Positions 49,362 to 58,628 of a DNA stretch of 64,000 bases are shown here, in pieces. The stretch is taken from positions 3,224,001-3,288,000 of the forward strand of contig OZ244119.1 of NCBI GenBank assembly GCA_965215755.1. The letters are read 5' to 3'. This DNA comes from Tectiglobus sp965215755. Lineage in GTDB: Bacteria; Pseudomonadota; Alphaproteobacteria; Rhizobiales; Hyphomicrobiaceae. Position 1 is the first letter of the stretch. Every line of letters begins with the position of its first letter. The notes below the pieces were generated by a model. The model saw only the letters and a list, made by a program, of their open reading frames with translations. It was not told where the DNA came from and searched no databases. The translations under genes and the position numbers were made by a program.

Positions 49362-49408
49362 TCGCTCGGTGGCAGACGGAACCGCAAAGTCTTCGGAGCA
49401 AGTCGACT

Positions 49409-49939
49409 ATGCGCCTCAATGAAATAAAAGATAACGAAGGTGCTCTGAAGCGCAAAGTGCGCGTCGGGCGTGGTATTGGTTCCGGCGTCGGCAAGACAGC
49501 TGGCCGTGGTGTCAAAGGTCAGAAGTCACGTTCGGGTGTCGCGATCAAAGGTTTTGAAGGCGGACAGATGCCACTCTACAGGCGTCTTCCGAAGCGCGGT
49601 TTCAGCAAATGGCGCCGCAAGGATTACAACGCCCTCAATCTCGGTGCTCTTCAGGCAGCCATTGACGCTAATAGAGTCGATGCTGGTCAGCCAATGGATG
49701 TGCAGAGCCTGGTGGCTGCTGGTGTTCTGCGCCGGGAAAAAGATGGGCTTCGGATTCTTGGTAACGGCGACTTCTCTGCGAAGATTAGCGTGACGGCGCA
49801 TCATGTGACCAAATCAGCCCGCGAAGCGATTGAAAAGGCTGGCGGAACGGTCACGATCGTTGAGAAAAAGGTGCTGGCGGCTGACGAGGCCAAGCGCGCG
49901 AAAACAGCTGCGAAAAAAGAGGCTAGCGCCAAGAAGTAA
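49409..49939 (+). CDS. rplO: 50S ribosomal protein L15
   Basis: The 176-residue product starts MRLNEIKDNEGALKRKVRVG and has GRGIGSGVGKTAGRGVKGQK, the long Gly-rich L15 N-terminal stretch. The last 25 residues are an added Lys/Ala tail (AKRAKTAAKKEASAKK at the end). Confidence 0.97.
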   Translation: MRLNEIKDNEGALKRKVRVGRGIGSGVGKTAGRGVKGQKSRSGVAIKGFEGGQMPLYRRLPKRGFSKWRRKDYNALNLGALQAAIDANRVDAGQPMDVQSLVAAGVLRREKDGLRILGNGDFSAKISVTAHHVTKSAREAIEKAGGTVTIVEKKVLAADEAKRAKTAAKKEASAKK

Positions 49940-50080
49940 GTTGTACCGTGGCGGTCGTAGGCGCTGCCGGCCCATCTTGCGATGATGGTTGCCATGTCAG
50001 CCTAGGATCGCCATGTTGAACCAAAGCGTTGCGGCGAGCCTTGGCTCAGTCTGCAGTGTTCCGGTTTGGGAGAGACGAAT

Positions 50081-51463
50081 ATGGCATCTGCTGCCGAACA
50101 ATTGGCTGCCAATATCAACTTTGGTGCTTTTGCTAAAGCTGAGGATTTGAAAAAGCGCATCTGGTTCACGCTGGGTGCGCTTTTGATTTATCGCTTTGGC
50201 ACGTTCATCCCGTTGCCCGGTGTGGATTCGGCAGCGTTTGCAGAGACCTTTCAGAACAACTCGACCGGCATCCTGGGCATGTTCAACATGTTCTCTGGCG
50301 GAGCCGTCGAGCGCATGGCAATTTTTGCGCTGAACATCATGCCGTATATCTCGGCATCGATTATTATGCAGCTGCTGACCTCCGTCGATAAGCGCCTTGA
50401 GGCGCTGAAGAAAGAGGGTGAGCAGGGCCGCAAACAAATCAACCAGTATACACGCTACCTCACTGTCGCGCTGGCTGCATTCCAGGCTTACGGCATCGCG
50501 ATTGGATTGGAAGCGTCGCGTGGGTCGGCTGGTCCGGTGATTCAGGATCCAGGCTGGTTCTTCCGTATTACCACCGTCATTACGCTGGTTGGTGGTACGA
50601 TGTTCCTGATGTGGCTCGGCGAGCAGATCACCGCGCGTGGTGTCGGCAATGGCATTTCGCTGATCATCTTCGCTGGTATCGTTGCGGCGCTGCCGAACGC
50701 CATCATGCAGCTGTTCGAAACGGCACGACAGGGTTCGATCTCGACATTCGCACTGTTGCTGCTGCTGGTGACGATGGTTGCTGCGATGGCTGTTATCGTT
50801 TTCATGGAGCGCGCACAAAGGCGATTGCTGGTGCAATATCCGAAACGCCAGGTTGGTAATCGGATGTTCCAGGGAGATTCATCTCACCTGCCGCTGAAGC
50901 TGAACTCTGCCGGTGTTATTCCGCCGATTTTCGCATCGTCTCTGTTGCTGCTTCCAATCACGGTGGCTTCGTTCTCGGCCGGATCTGCTGGGTCCGCGAC
51001 ACCTGACTGGTTGACACTGATAACGACGTCGCTGGGGTATGGTCAGCCATTGCACATGCTGTTGTATGTGGTGTTGATCATTTTCTTCTGCTTCTTCTAC
51101 ACGGCCGTTGTGTTCAACCCGCAAGAGACGGCAGACAATCTGCGCAAATATGGCGGCTTCTTACCTGGACGCCGGCCTGGTGCGCAAACGGCTCAATACA
51201 TCGACTATGTGTTGACGCGGATTACAGTGGTTGGTGCGATTTACCTAGCAGCCGTGTGCTTGCTGCCTGAGCTCTTGATTGCCAATCTCGGCATTCCGGC
51301 ATCATTCGGGGCGGTGCTCGGTGGAACATCATTGCTGATTGCGGTCAGCGTCACGATGGATACCGTTGCTCAGGTGCAAAGCCATCTTGTGGCGCATCAA
51401 TACGAAGGGTTGATCAAGAAGGCGAAGTTGCGCGGCGCGTCGACTACGCGGGGGCGGAAATGA
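50081..51463 (+). CDS. secY: Preprotein translocase subunit SecY
   Basis: SecY is the protein-conducting channel. The 460-residue product has ten membrane helices; helix 2 plug segment starts around FNMFSGGAVERMAIFALNI, and the conserved VQYPKRQVGNRMFQGDSSHL and PLKLNSAGVIPPIFASSLL follow. GGGAGAGA before ATG 50081. The stop overlaps adk as ATGA. Confidence 0.98.
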   Translation: MASAAEQLAANINFGAFAKAEDLKKRIWFTLGALLIYRFGTFIPLPGVDSAAFAETFQNNSTGILGMFNMFSGGAVERMAIFALNIMPYISASIIMQLLTSVDKRLEALKKEGEQGRKQINQYTRYLTVALAAFQAYGIAIGLEASRGSAGPVIQDPGWFFRITTVITLVGGTMFLMWLGEQITARGVGNGISLIIFAGIVAALPNAIMQLFETARQGSISTFALLLLLVTMVAAMAVIVFMERAQRRLLVQYPKRQVGNRMFQGDSSHLPLKLNSAGVIPPIFASSLLLLPITVASFSAGSAGSATPDWLTLITTSLGYGQPLHMLLYVVLIIFFCFFYTAVVFNPQETADNLRKYGGFLPGRRPGAQTAQYIDYVLTRITVVGAIYLAAVCLLPELLIANLGIPASFGAVLGGTSLLIAVSVTMDTVAQVQSHLVAHQYEGLIKKAKLRGASTTRGRK

Positions 51464-52044
51464 AGATTGTCTTCCTTGGTCCTCCTGGGGCCGGCAAGGG
51501 TACGCAGGCTGAGCGGATTGTCCGCGATCGGAAGATTCCTCAGCTCTCTACCGGGGATATGCTGCGCGAAGCCGTGGCTGCGGGTACACCGGTCGGTTTG
51601 AAAGCAAAAGCCGTCATGGAGTCTGGCGGTCTTGTCTCGGATGATATCGTGGTGGCGATCATTGCGGATCGGATTGAGAAAGCCGACTGCCTGAACGGTT
51701 TCATCCTGGATGGTTTTCCGAGAACAGTCGCTCAGGCAGAAGCGCTGGATAGCCTCCTGCGGGACAAGAACCAAAAAATTGATGCCGTTATCGAGCTCGT
51801 GGTTGATGAAGGGGCGTTGATTTCCCGCATCGAGAAACGTGTTCAGGATACGATCGCCGCCGGGAAGCCGGTCCGAAAGGATGACGATCCGGAGGCGTTT
51901 AAGCAGAGGTTGGTCGTCTATCGCCAGCAGACTGCACCGCTGTCTGAATTTTATGCCAAGTCCGACCGCCTCAAGACCGTTGACGGCATGAAGTCGATTG
52001 ATGAGGTCGCAGCGGCCATCGATGCTCTGCTGGATGCGGCATGA
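51460..52044 (+). CDS. adk: Adenylate kinase (short-lid type)
   Basis: Adk interconverts ATP, AMP and ADP. The 194-residue product has the P-loop (GPPGAGKGTQ), AMP-binding STGDMLREAV and GFPRTVAQAE. The lid is the short, zinc-free form. Coupled to secY by ATGA overlap; a 253-base leader before rpsM follows. Confidence 0.98.
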   Translation: MKIVFLGPPGAGKGTQAERIVRDRKIPQLSTGDMLREAVAAGTPVGLKAKAVMESGGLVSDDIVVAIIADRIEKADCLNGFILDGFPRTVAQAEALDSLLRDKNQKIDAVIELVVDEGALISRIEKRVQDTIAAGKPVRKDDDPEAFKQRLVVYRQQTAPLSEFYAKSDRLKTVDGMKSIDEVAAAIDALLDAA

Positions 52045-52087
52045 GACACCAATCAGGGTCGTGGCGGCTTGCCGCGCCTGAAAGTTA

Positions 52088-52116
52088 TTGACGCGGGCTT
52101 GGAGTAAGGGTATTCA
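52088..52116 (+). promoter_or_regulatory. Possible promoter of the rpsM-rpsK-rpoA-rplQ operon
   Basis: TTGACG (52088-52093) and TATTCA (52111-52116) are exactly 17 bases apart, in the adk-rpsM gap. The -35 half is strong, the -10 half only fair. Confidence 0.45.
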
Positions 52117-52143
52117 CTGCGTTTTGATGACGCACCTTTCGGT

Positions 52144-52236
52144 CGGCAACCCGTTTGCCGTGGTGAAAGCTGCTCCTTCAGCTCTCATTTTGTCAATGGG
52201 CTGTTTGCCATTTGAGCGGGAATGGCAAGGCAAACA
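52144..52236 (+). promoter_or_regulatory. Hairpin-rich leader before rpsM with competing stems
   Basis: CGGCAA/TTGCCG (52144-52160), AGCTG/CAGCT (52168-52183), then TTGCCATT/AATGGCAA (52205-52212, 52221-52228). The last overlaps another stem, GTTTGCC/GGCAAAC (52203-52209, 52230-52236), so the two cannot both form. In E. coli S4 binds this operon's leader; here rpsD is absent from the operon, and the ligand, if any, is unknown. Confidence 0.5.
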
Positions 52237-52306
52237 ATGATCCGCGGAGAATTATTCGTCGGCTGGCCATTGGCTTTTCGACGTTGCACGTGATGAGGTG
52301 ACAAAC

Positions 52307-52675
52307 GTGGCTCGTATCGCAGGCGTGAACATTCCGACCCAAAAGCGGGTTGTGATTTCACTTCAGTATATTCATGGCATTGGTGCCCGGTTCGCTCGCG
52401 ACATCTGTGATACTGTTGGTATCCCGATGGAGCGCCGCGTCAACGAACTGAGTGATGCAGAAGTGCTCCAGATCCGCGAAACGATCGACCGTGATTACAT
52501 GGTCGAAGGTGACCTGCGGCGAGAGAATTCCATGAACGTTAAGCGTCTGATGGATCTCGGTTGCTACCGTGGCCTGCGCCATCGTCGTGGCCTGCCTGTT
52601 CGCGGACAGCGCACCCATACGAATGCACGGACCCGCAAGGGACCGGCGCGGCCTATCGCAGGCAAGAAGAAATAA
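52307..52675 (+). CDS. rpsM: 30S ribosomal protein S13
   Basis: The product reads ARIAGVNIPTQKRVVISLQY and GLPVRGQRTHTNARTRKGPA, typical S13. Start GTG 52307 lies behind GAGGTGA and matches the family start (122 residues); GTG 52298 would lie inside that site. Confidence 0.97.
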   Translation: MARIAGVNIPTQKRVVISLQYIHGIGARFARDICDTVGIPMERRVNELSDAEVLQIRETIDRDYMVEGDLRRENSMNVKRLMDLGCYRGLRHRRGLPVRGQRTHTNARTRKGPARPIAGKKK

Positions 52676-52754
52676 GACGACATATTGGCCTGCTGGTTGG
52701 TGGGCCTTTTTAGACCGGACCGGCAAAGTCGAAGCGCGGAAGAGAACAGATTAG

Positions 52755-53150
52755 ATGGCCAGAGATCAGCAGCGCGGCAAAGTACGCCGCCGCGAACGTA
52801 AGAACATTTCGTCTGGAGTTGCCCACGTCAACGCCAGCTTTAACAACACCATGATTACAATCACGGATGCCCAGGGAAATACGATCTCCTGGTCATCATC
52901 TGGCACAATGGGTTTCAAGGGATCGCGTAAGTCGACCCCCTTCGCTGCACAGATGGCTGCGGAAGATGCCGGCAAGAAGGCAGCCGAGCACGGCATGAAA
53001 GTGCTCGAAGTTGAGGTCTGCGGTCCAGGCTCCGGTCGTGAATCTGCACTCAGGGCACTACAGTCCGCCGGCTTTCAGATCACTGCCATCCGGGATGTCA
53101 CCCCGATCCCGCACAACGGATGCCGCCCACGCAAGCGTCGGCGCGTCTAA
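52755..53150 (+). CDS. rpsK: 30S ribosomal protein S11
   Basis: The 131-residue product has NISSGVAHVNASFNNTMITI, TPFAAQMAAEDAGKKAAEHG and the end with DVTPIPHNGCRPRKRRRV, the S11 signature near the platform. Confidence 0.98.
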   Translation: MARDQQRGKVRRRERKNISSGVAHVNASFNNTMITITDAQGNTISWSSSGTMGFKGSRKSTPFAAQMAAEDAGKKAAEHGMKVLEVEVCGPGSGRESALRALQSAGFQITAIRDVTPIPHNGCRPRKRRRV

Positions 53151-53271
53151 TACCTTTCTGCGTAATGTGAATGCCGGGCGGCCACTGACTGACCGGTGAT
53201 TGACGCTGATGACTGCGTGGACCAGCCGTATCACTACGGTTCGGTGTCCCGCCCAAGACGACGAGGCCCGC

Positions 53272-54297
53272 ATGAATAATGTGATGCAAAAGAATTGGCA
53301 GGATCTGATCAAGCCGAACAAACTCGGTGTTGAGCAAGGCCGCGATCGTGATCGGATTGCGACGGTGATCGCTGAGCCGCTTGAGCGCGGCTTCGGCATG
53401 ACACTCGGAAATGCGTTGCGCCGCGTGCTACTGTCTTCGCTGCAAGGAGCTGCGATTAAGACGGTTCAGATTGACGGTGTTCTGCACGAATTCTCATCGA
53501 TCCCAGGCGTTCGTGAAGACGTCACCAACATTATCCTGAACATCAAGGAAATCGCGCTTCGCGTCCATTCTGAGGGCGTCAAGCGCATGGTGCTCCGTAA
53601 GGAAGGACCGGGACCAGCAACAGCTGCCGATATTGAAACGAGCTCGGAAGTCGAGATCCTCAACCCTGACCACGTCATCTGTCATCTTGACCAGGATGCG
53701 TCGGTGCGGATGGAGTTCACCGTTGACATCGGTAAAGGATACGTCGCAGCCGACCGTAACCGTCCTGAAGATGCACCGATTGGACTGATCCCGGTTGATA
53801 GTCTTTACAGCCCGGTCAAGAAGGTCTCCTACCGCGTGGACAACACCCGCGAAGGCCAGATCCTGGATTATGACAAGCTGACGATGACGGTTGAGACGGA
53901 TGGTTCGATCCGCGCTGAAGATGCAGTCGCGCTGGCAGCGCGTATTCTGCAGGATCAACTTGCAATCTTCATCAACTTCGAAGAGCCGAAGAAGCCGGTC
54001 GAGGAAGAGCGTCATCCGGAACTCTCGTTCAATGCCGCCTTGCTCAAAAAGGTTGATGAACTGGAATTGTCAGTTCGCTCGGCAAACTGCCTGAAGAACG
54101 ACAATATCGTTTACATCGGTGACCTTATTCAGAAGAGCGAAGCTGAAATGCTACGCACGCCGAACTTCGGTCGGAAGTCGCTCAACGAGATCAAAGAGGT
54201 TCTCGCAACGATGGGCCTCCACCTCGGTATGGAAGTTCCGAACTGGCCTCCCGATAACATCGAAGAATTGGCCAAGCGGTTTGAGGATCAGTACTAG
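53272..54297 (+). CDS. rpoA: RNA polymerase subunit alpha
   Basis: The 341-residue product has the N-terminal dimer domain (PLERGFGMTLGNALRRVLLS and PGVREDVTNIILNIKEIALR) and the C-terminal domain that binds UP elements and activators (SVRSANCLKNDNIVYIGDLI and TPNFGRKSLNEIKEVLATMG). GAGG precedes ATG 53272; ATG 53284 is an alternative. The frame is open back to 53200 but that start has no ribosome site. Confidence 0.97.
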   Translation: MNNVMQKNWQDLIKPNKLGVEQGRDRDRIATVIAEPLERGFGMTLGNALRRVLLSSLQGAAIKTVQIDGVLHEFSSIPGVREDVTNIILNIKEIALRVHSEGVKRMVLRKEGPGPATAADIETSSEVEILNPDHVICHLDQDASVRMEFTVDIGKGYVAADRNRPEDAPIGLIPVDSLYSPVKKVSYRVDNTREGQILDYDKLTMTVETDGSIRAEDAVALAARILQDQLAIFINFEEPKKPVEEERHPELSFNAALLKKVDELELSVRSANCLKNDNIVYIGDLIQKSEAEMLRTPNFGRKSLNEIKEVLATMGLHLGMEVPNWPPDNIEELAKRFEDQY

Positions 54298-54422
54298 ATC
54301 TGGATCGTTTGCCTGAGTTAGCTTCAACAGCTAGAACAGCCCATTCGGTCTTGGGCTATGAGTTTTCAGCAACGAGGTGAGGCAGCAGAACCTCCCCGTT
54401 AAACAACACAAGGGATAAGTGA

Positions 54423-54860
54423 ATGAGACATAGAAGAATTGGTCGCCGGTTTAGCCGCGATTCCGGACACCGCCAGGCAATGTTTTCGAATATGGCGTCG
54501 TCGCTCATCCAGCATGAGCAGATTGTGACGACTCTGGCTAAGGCCAAAGACCTGCGTCGCGTGATGGACAAGTACATCACACTGGCTAAGAAGGGCGATC
54601 TGCACTCACGCCGAATTGCAGCGTCGCGCTTGCGCAATGAGGCGATGGTCAAGAAGCTGTTCGATACTCTGGCTGAGCGTTACAAGGACCGTAATGGCGG
54701 CTACACACGCGTGTTGAAGGCTGGTTTCCGCTATGGTGACTCGGCACCGCGCGCCGTCATCGAGCTTGTGGACCGCGATCCGGACGTCAAAGGCGTCGAG
54801 GACCGCGCAAGAGCTGCAGAACAGCGTGAAGCCGAGGGTGAGGCAGAAGGTGTGAGCTGA
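54423..54860 (+). CDS. rplQ: 50S ribosomal protein L17
   Basis: The 145-residue product starts MRHRRIGRRFSRDSGHRQAM and has SLIQHEQIVTTLAKAKDLRR and NGGYTRVLKAGFRYGDSAP. Last gene of the ribosomal block, closed by a terminator. AAGGGATAAGTGA before ATG. Confidence 0.98.
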   Translation: MRHRRIGRRFSRDSGHRQAMFSNMASSLIQHEQIVTTLAKAKDLRRVMDKYITLAKKGDLHSRRIAASRLRNEAMVKKLFDTLAERYKDRNGGYTRVLKAGFRYGDSAPRAVIELVDRDPDVKGVEDRARAAEQREAEGEAEGVS

Positions 54861-54889
54861 TCAAGCTTACGATCACTCAAGACATTTAG

Positions 54890-54924
54890 GCGGCGCGGCA
54901 TCAACGATGTGGCGCCGCTTTTTT
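54890..54924 (+). terminator. Rho-independent terminator after rplQ
   Basis: A 7-bp GC stem (GCGGCGC / GCGCCGC) with a 15-base loop is followed by six T. It ends the 34-kb ribosomal and polymerase block. Confidence 0.88.
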
Positions 54925-55118
54925 GTTTGCATTGATCGCGGGCGGTTCCATTCGGTAGATTGTCGTGGTCTTGAGCAAGGCAGCTCTGCTCGGTATCAGA
55001 ACGTTGTCATGCAAAGCTGTTTATCATTAGGTGAGGACAGTCTCGGCGTTCTTGGTCGGAGGCGGAGGCCCGGTTCTAACTCTCAGCACTTTGGTCTGCA
55101 TACGATTTGAGGAAATAA

Positions 55119-56552
55119 ATGCATCTCATCAGAACAGTTCTTGCCAGCGGATGTTGGATGTTGGCGATACTGGCAATGATTGCCGGTACATCTGCGAGAG
55201 ATGTTTTGGCCCAACGAACCGTGCCGACATCCGAGGCAAAGCTCAGATACTCCTTTTCGCCTATCGTCAAGCGCGCGGCTCCGGCGGTTGTCAATGTCTA
55301 CGTGCAGTCTACGCGCCGTGTCGCAAATTCACCGTTCTTCCGGGACCCATTTTTCAGGGAGTTTTTCGGTCCTGGGTTTGGACGGCCAAGGAATAGGACC
55401 CAGAATTCTCTGGGGTCTGGCGTCATCGTCAATGACAAGGGGTTGATCGTCACCAACGCCCACGTCGTCAAGAGCCATGGGCAGGCAAAGATCCGGGTCG
55501 TGCTTTGGGATCGGCGGGAGTTTAGCGCTCGCATTGTGAGCACGGATAACAAGACTGATATCGCAATCCTGCAGATCCAGGATGCCAAGGAAAAGTTCCA
55601 GTATCTCTCGTTTGAAGATTCTGATGCGTTGGAAGTTGGCGATATTGTCTTGGCGATCGGTAACCCGTTTGGAGTGGGGCAGACCGTGACTAGCGGCATT
55701 GTCTCCGCCCTGGCCCGTACCGGCGTTGGTAAGTCTGATGCACAGGTGTTCATTCAGACTGATGCTGCGATTAATCCCGGCAACTCAGGTGGTGCGCTTG
55801 TTGATATGAATGGGCGTCTCGTCGGGATCAATACGGCAATCTACTCACGGACCGGCGGATCACACGGCATTGGATTTGCGATCCCTTCAAATCTCGTTCG
55901 GCTTTACGTCAACAGCGCTTTGACAGGACGTAAGATCGAGCGACCGTGGCTTGGTGGGCGGCTGCAAACCGTCTCGCGTGCGATTGCCGAAAGTTTGGGG
56001 CTGGAGCGAGTTGCCGGCGCTGTCGTTTCACGTCTTTATACGCAGGGGCCAGCGGCAAAAGCCGGCCTCAAAGTCGGAGATGTCATCGTCTCGGTCGATG
56101 GGCGCGAGGTTGCGACAGCGCGTGCTGCTCTTTATCGCCTGACCACCCGCGGGCTCGGCAATACAGCTGATGTTGTGGTCATCCGTGGTGGACGAAGTCT
56201 CAAGATCGGACTGCCGTTGCAGGCGGCGCCAAAACCGAAGCCCGGAGATATTCGCAACCTCTCAGGGCAGCATCCTCTTGATGGGGCCCGTGTTGCCAAT
56301 CTCGTTCCAACGGTGATTGATCAATTGAAAATTGACGTAGCGGAGAGCAGTGGCGTCGCGGTCTTGTCGGTTGCGCCTGGCTCAATTGCTGAGAACATCG
56401 GCTTCCGGCCGCGAGATATTCTAATGCAAATTGGATCCGTCAAAGTACAGAAGATTGCTGATCTGGAGCGGGCGCTACGGCGCAGACCCCGATCCTGGTT
56501 CCTTGCCATCCGTCGCGGCAAGCGCATCTTGCGTGTCGAAGTACCTGGCTAG
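55119..56552 (+). CDS. Periplasmic serine protease, HtrA/DegP (Do) family
   Basis: The 477-residue product has a signal peptide (to about residue 32) and a trypsin-like domain with the triad His115 (VTNAHVV), Asp147 (NKTDIAIL) and Ser223 (GNSGGAL). Two PDZ domains follow (about 260-350 and 380-475). A Phe/Pro/Arg loop near residues 72-92 (SPFFRDPFFREFFGPGFG) is typical of DegQ/DegP. It likely does envelope quality control. GAGGAA precedes ATG. It is the first gene after rplQ, an order I recall from Rhizobiales. Confidence 0.93.
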   Translation: MHLIRTVLASGCWMLAILAMIAGTSARDVLAQRTVPTSEAKLRYSFSPIVKRAAPAVVNVYVQSTRRVANSPFFRDPFFREFFGPGFGRPRNRTQNSLGSGVIVNDKGLIVTNAHVVKSHGQAKIRVVLWDRREFSARIVSTDNKTDIAILQIQDAKEKFQYLSFEDSDALEVGDIVLAIGNPFGVGQTVTSGIVSALARTGVGKSDAQVFIQTDAAINPGNSGGALVDMNGRLVGINTAIYSRTGGSHGIGFAIPSNLVRLYVNSALTGRKIERPWLGGRLQTVSRAIAESLGLERVAGAVVSRLYTQGPAAKAGLKVGDVIVSVDGREVATARAALYRLTTRGLGNTADVVVIRGGRSLKIGLPLQAAPKPKPGDIRNLSGQHPLDGARVANLVPTVIDQLKIDVAESSGVAVLSVAPGSIAENIGFRPRDILMQIGSVKVQKIADLERALRRRPRSWFLAIRRGKRILRVEVPG

Positions 56553-56658
56553 TGCATGGGCTGTCGCACGGTTGCCCAACAGTCTGGTAGACTGTGTCAG
56601 GGAGATGCTGCCCGATGCAATTGATTGAACAGAGCATGATCCGAAAGGGATTGGCGTC

Positions 56659-57153
56659 ATGTTGATGTGGTTACGCCGATACTTGGTGGCATTGTTCGTT
56701 GTCGCGGCTCTGGCAGGTGGCTGGCTCGCCTTCTCGCAGTGGCGCGCGCTGCAACAGATTGAGCAGATTGTAAAAAACGGGCAGCCGGTTGCAGCCTTGA
56801 TCGAAGGGGCACAATCGGTCGAGCGCAAGACATTGTTGTCCTATGCCGTTGATCTCGCCTGGCGGAGTGAGGACGGGGAAGTATTAAGGGCGAAGCAGGT
56901 GCGGATCAGTCCTGAATTTGCTGAGCAGATTATCTCTAACGGGCAACTTGTGGTCCCCACCGTCGATATTCGTTATGTGAAGAATGACGCTTCGCAGATC
57001 ACCGCCGTTGCCGTGGATGATGCCGACCGCCAGCGTGCTCGATCCAAGGCGCTGGGTCTGACCGGACTGATACTGGCGTTGGGTGGGCTCATTGGCGCTC
57101 TCATTGTTGGCATAAACTGGTTTCGGAGACTCAGCCGGAGTGACACTCGATGA
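56659..57153 (+). CDS. Small membrane protein, two helices with an outside domain (DUF3592-like layout)
   Basis: The 164-residue product has an N-terminal helix (YLVALFVVAALAGGWLAF), an approximately 100-residue soluble part (LSYAVDLAWRSEDGEVLRAK and RISPEFAEQIISNG) and a C-terminal helix (ALGLTGLILALGGLIGALIV). This layout and the AVDLAW/VRYV-like beta pattern resemble DUF3592, but I am not sure of the family. It overlaps rarA by ATGA, so the two are translationally coupled. Confidence 0.65.
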   Translation: MLMWLRRYLVALFVVAALAGGWLAFSQWRALQQIEQIVKNGQPVAALIEGAQSVERKTLLSYAVDLAWRSEDGEVLRAKQVRISPEFAEQIISNGQLVVPTVDIRYVKNDASQITAVAVDDADRQRARSKALGLTGLILALGGLIGALIVGINWFRRLSRSDTR

Positions 57154-58457
57154 GTGATCTCTTCAAGGCCGCCGGTCTTGAGCAGGCGGCGCCGCGTCCG
57201 CTCGCTGATCGACTGCGTCCTGAAACGCTGGACGATGTTGTGGGCCAGGACGGGTTAGTCGGGCCTGACGGCACGATCACGCGGATGCTCGCTCGCGGTC
57301 GCTTGCAATCCATGATCCTCTGGGGACCGCCAGGTGCTGGCAAAACGACAGTCGCGAGACTGTTGGCGGATCAAACACAGATGGCATTTGAGCAGCTGTC
57401 GGCGATTTTTTCCGGTGTACAGGATCTCCGCAAGGCGTTTGACCGGGCCAAGGCGCGCCGCCAAGGCGGCCAGGGCACATTGCTGTTTATTGACGAGATC
57501 CATCGTTTTAATCGTGCGCAGCAGGACGGCTTCCTGCCGCACATGGAAGATGGCACGATCACGCTGGTTGGCGCGACGACGGAGAACCCGTCCTTCGAAC
57601 TCAATGCGGCTGTTCTGTCGCGTGCCGCCGTGCTCGTATTTGCGCGTCTTGATCGAGATGCTCTGCTTGACCTTATTGGTCGCGCGGAGACGATTGAGGG
57701 GCGGCCACTACCACTCGATGACGATGCGCGCGAGACATTGATGGCCATGGCCGATGGTGATGGACGAGCCATCCTCAATCTCGTCGAGGAGGTTTTTGCG
57801 GCGAGTCCGGAGACGGCGGAATTACTCGACCGCGATGCGATGATGGGGATCGTGCAGCGGCGTGCGCCTGTCTATGACAAAGGGCGGGATGGTCATTACA
57901 ACTTAATATCAGCCCTGCATAAGGCGGTACGCGGTTCTGATCCGGACGCGTCGCTTTATTGGTTGGCGCGGATGCTGGATGGCGGTGAAGATCGGTTGTT
58001 TATCGCGCGCCGTCTGGTTCGGATGGCTGTCGAAGACATCGGCCTTGCTGATCCGCAGGCACTGACCCAAGCATTGGGTGCCAAAGATGCCTTTGATTTT
58101 CTGGGTTCGCCGGAAGGTGAGTTGGCGTTGGCGCAGGCCACGATCTATCTAGCAACCGCGCCAAAATCAAACGGCTCATATATGGCTTATAAGGCTGCGA
58201 TGCGGGCTGCGAAGCAAAACGGCAGTTTAGTGCCGCCGAAGCATATTCTGAATGCTCCAACAAAATTGATGGACGAACAAGGCTATGGCGAGGGCTATGA
58301 GTATGACCACGCCACCCCTGAAGGGTTTTCAGGGCAGGACTATTTCCCGGATGGGATGGAGCGTGAGACCTATTATGACCCGCCGGAACGCGGGTTTGAG
58401 CGTGATATCCGCAAACGGTTGGCTTATTGGGACGGCCTTCGGAAGTCCCGAAATTGA
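57150..58457 (+). CDS. rarA: Replication-associated recombination protein RarA (MgsA), AAA+ ATPase
   Basis: RarA works at stalled replication forks. The 435-residue product has ADRLRPETLDDVVGQDGLVG (family N-terminus), Walker A (WGPPGAGKTT), Walker B (LLFIDEIHRFNRAQQD), sensor 1 (GATTENPSFELN) and the C-terminal tetramer domain (HYNLISALHKAVRGSDPDAS and SNGSYMAYKAAMRAAK-like). ATG overlaps the previous stop. Confidence 0.95.
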   Translation: MSDLFKAAGLEQAAPRPLADRLRPETLDDVVGQDGLVGPDGTITRMLARGRLQSMILWGPPGAGKTTVARLLADQTQMAFEQLSAIFSGVQDLRKAFDRAKARRQGGQGTLLFIDEIHRFNRAQQDGFLPHMEDGTITLVGATTENPSFELNAAVLSRAAVLVFARLDRDALLDLIGRAETIEGRPLPLDDDARETLMAMADGDGRAILNLVEEVFAASPETAELLDRDAMMGIVQRRAPVYDKGRDGHYNLISALHKAVRGSDPDASLYWLARMLDGGEDRLFIARRLVRMAVEDIGLADPQALTQALGAKDAFDFLGSPEGELALAQATIYLATAPKSNGSYMAYKAAMRAAKQNGSLVPPKHILNAPTKLMDEQGYGEGYEYDHATPEGFSGQDYFPDGMERETYYDPPERGFERDIRKRLAYWDGLRKSRN

Positions 58458-58628
58458 ATTCACCTGCAGGGCACGGAACTGCGGCGTTCCGGGAACAGAG
58501 TGGCCCAGAACCCGCGCCCGGCAGTCATTCGCACGATGGCCCTAGTCCCGGCCATTTTGAGTAGATATAACTAGCATTACCGGAATTTGCCTGTTGTAAC
58601 GCGACAGGCTTGGAGTTTGAGGTCTGCG

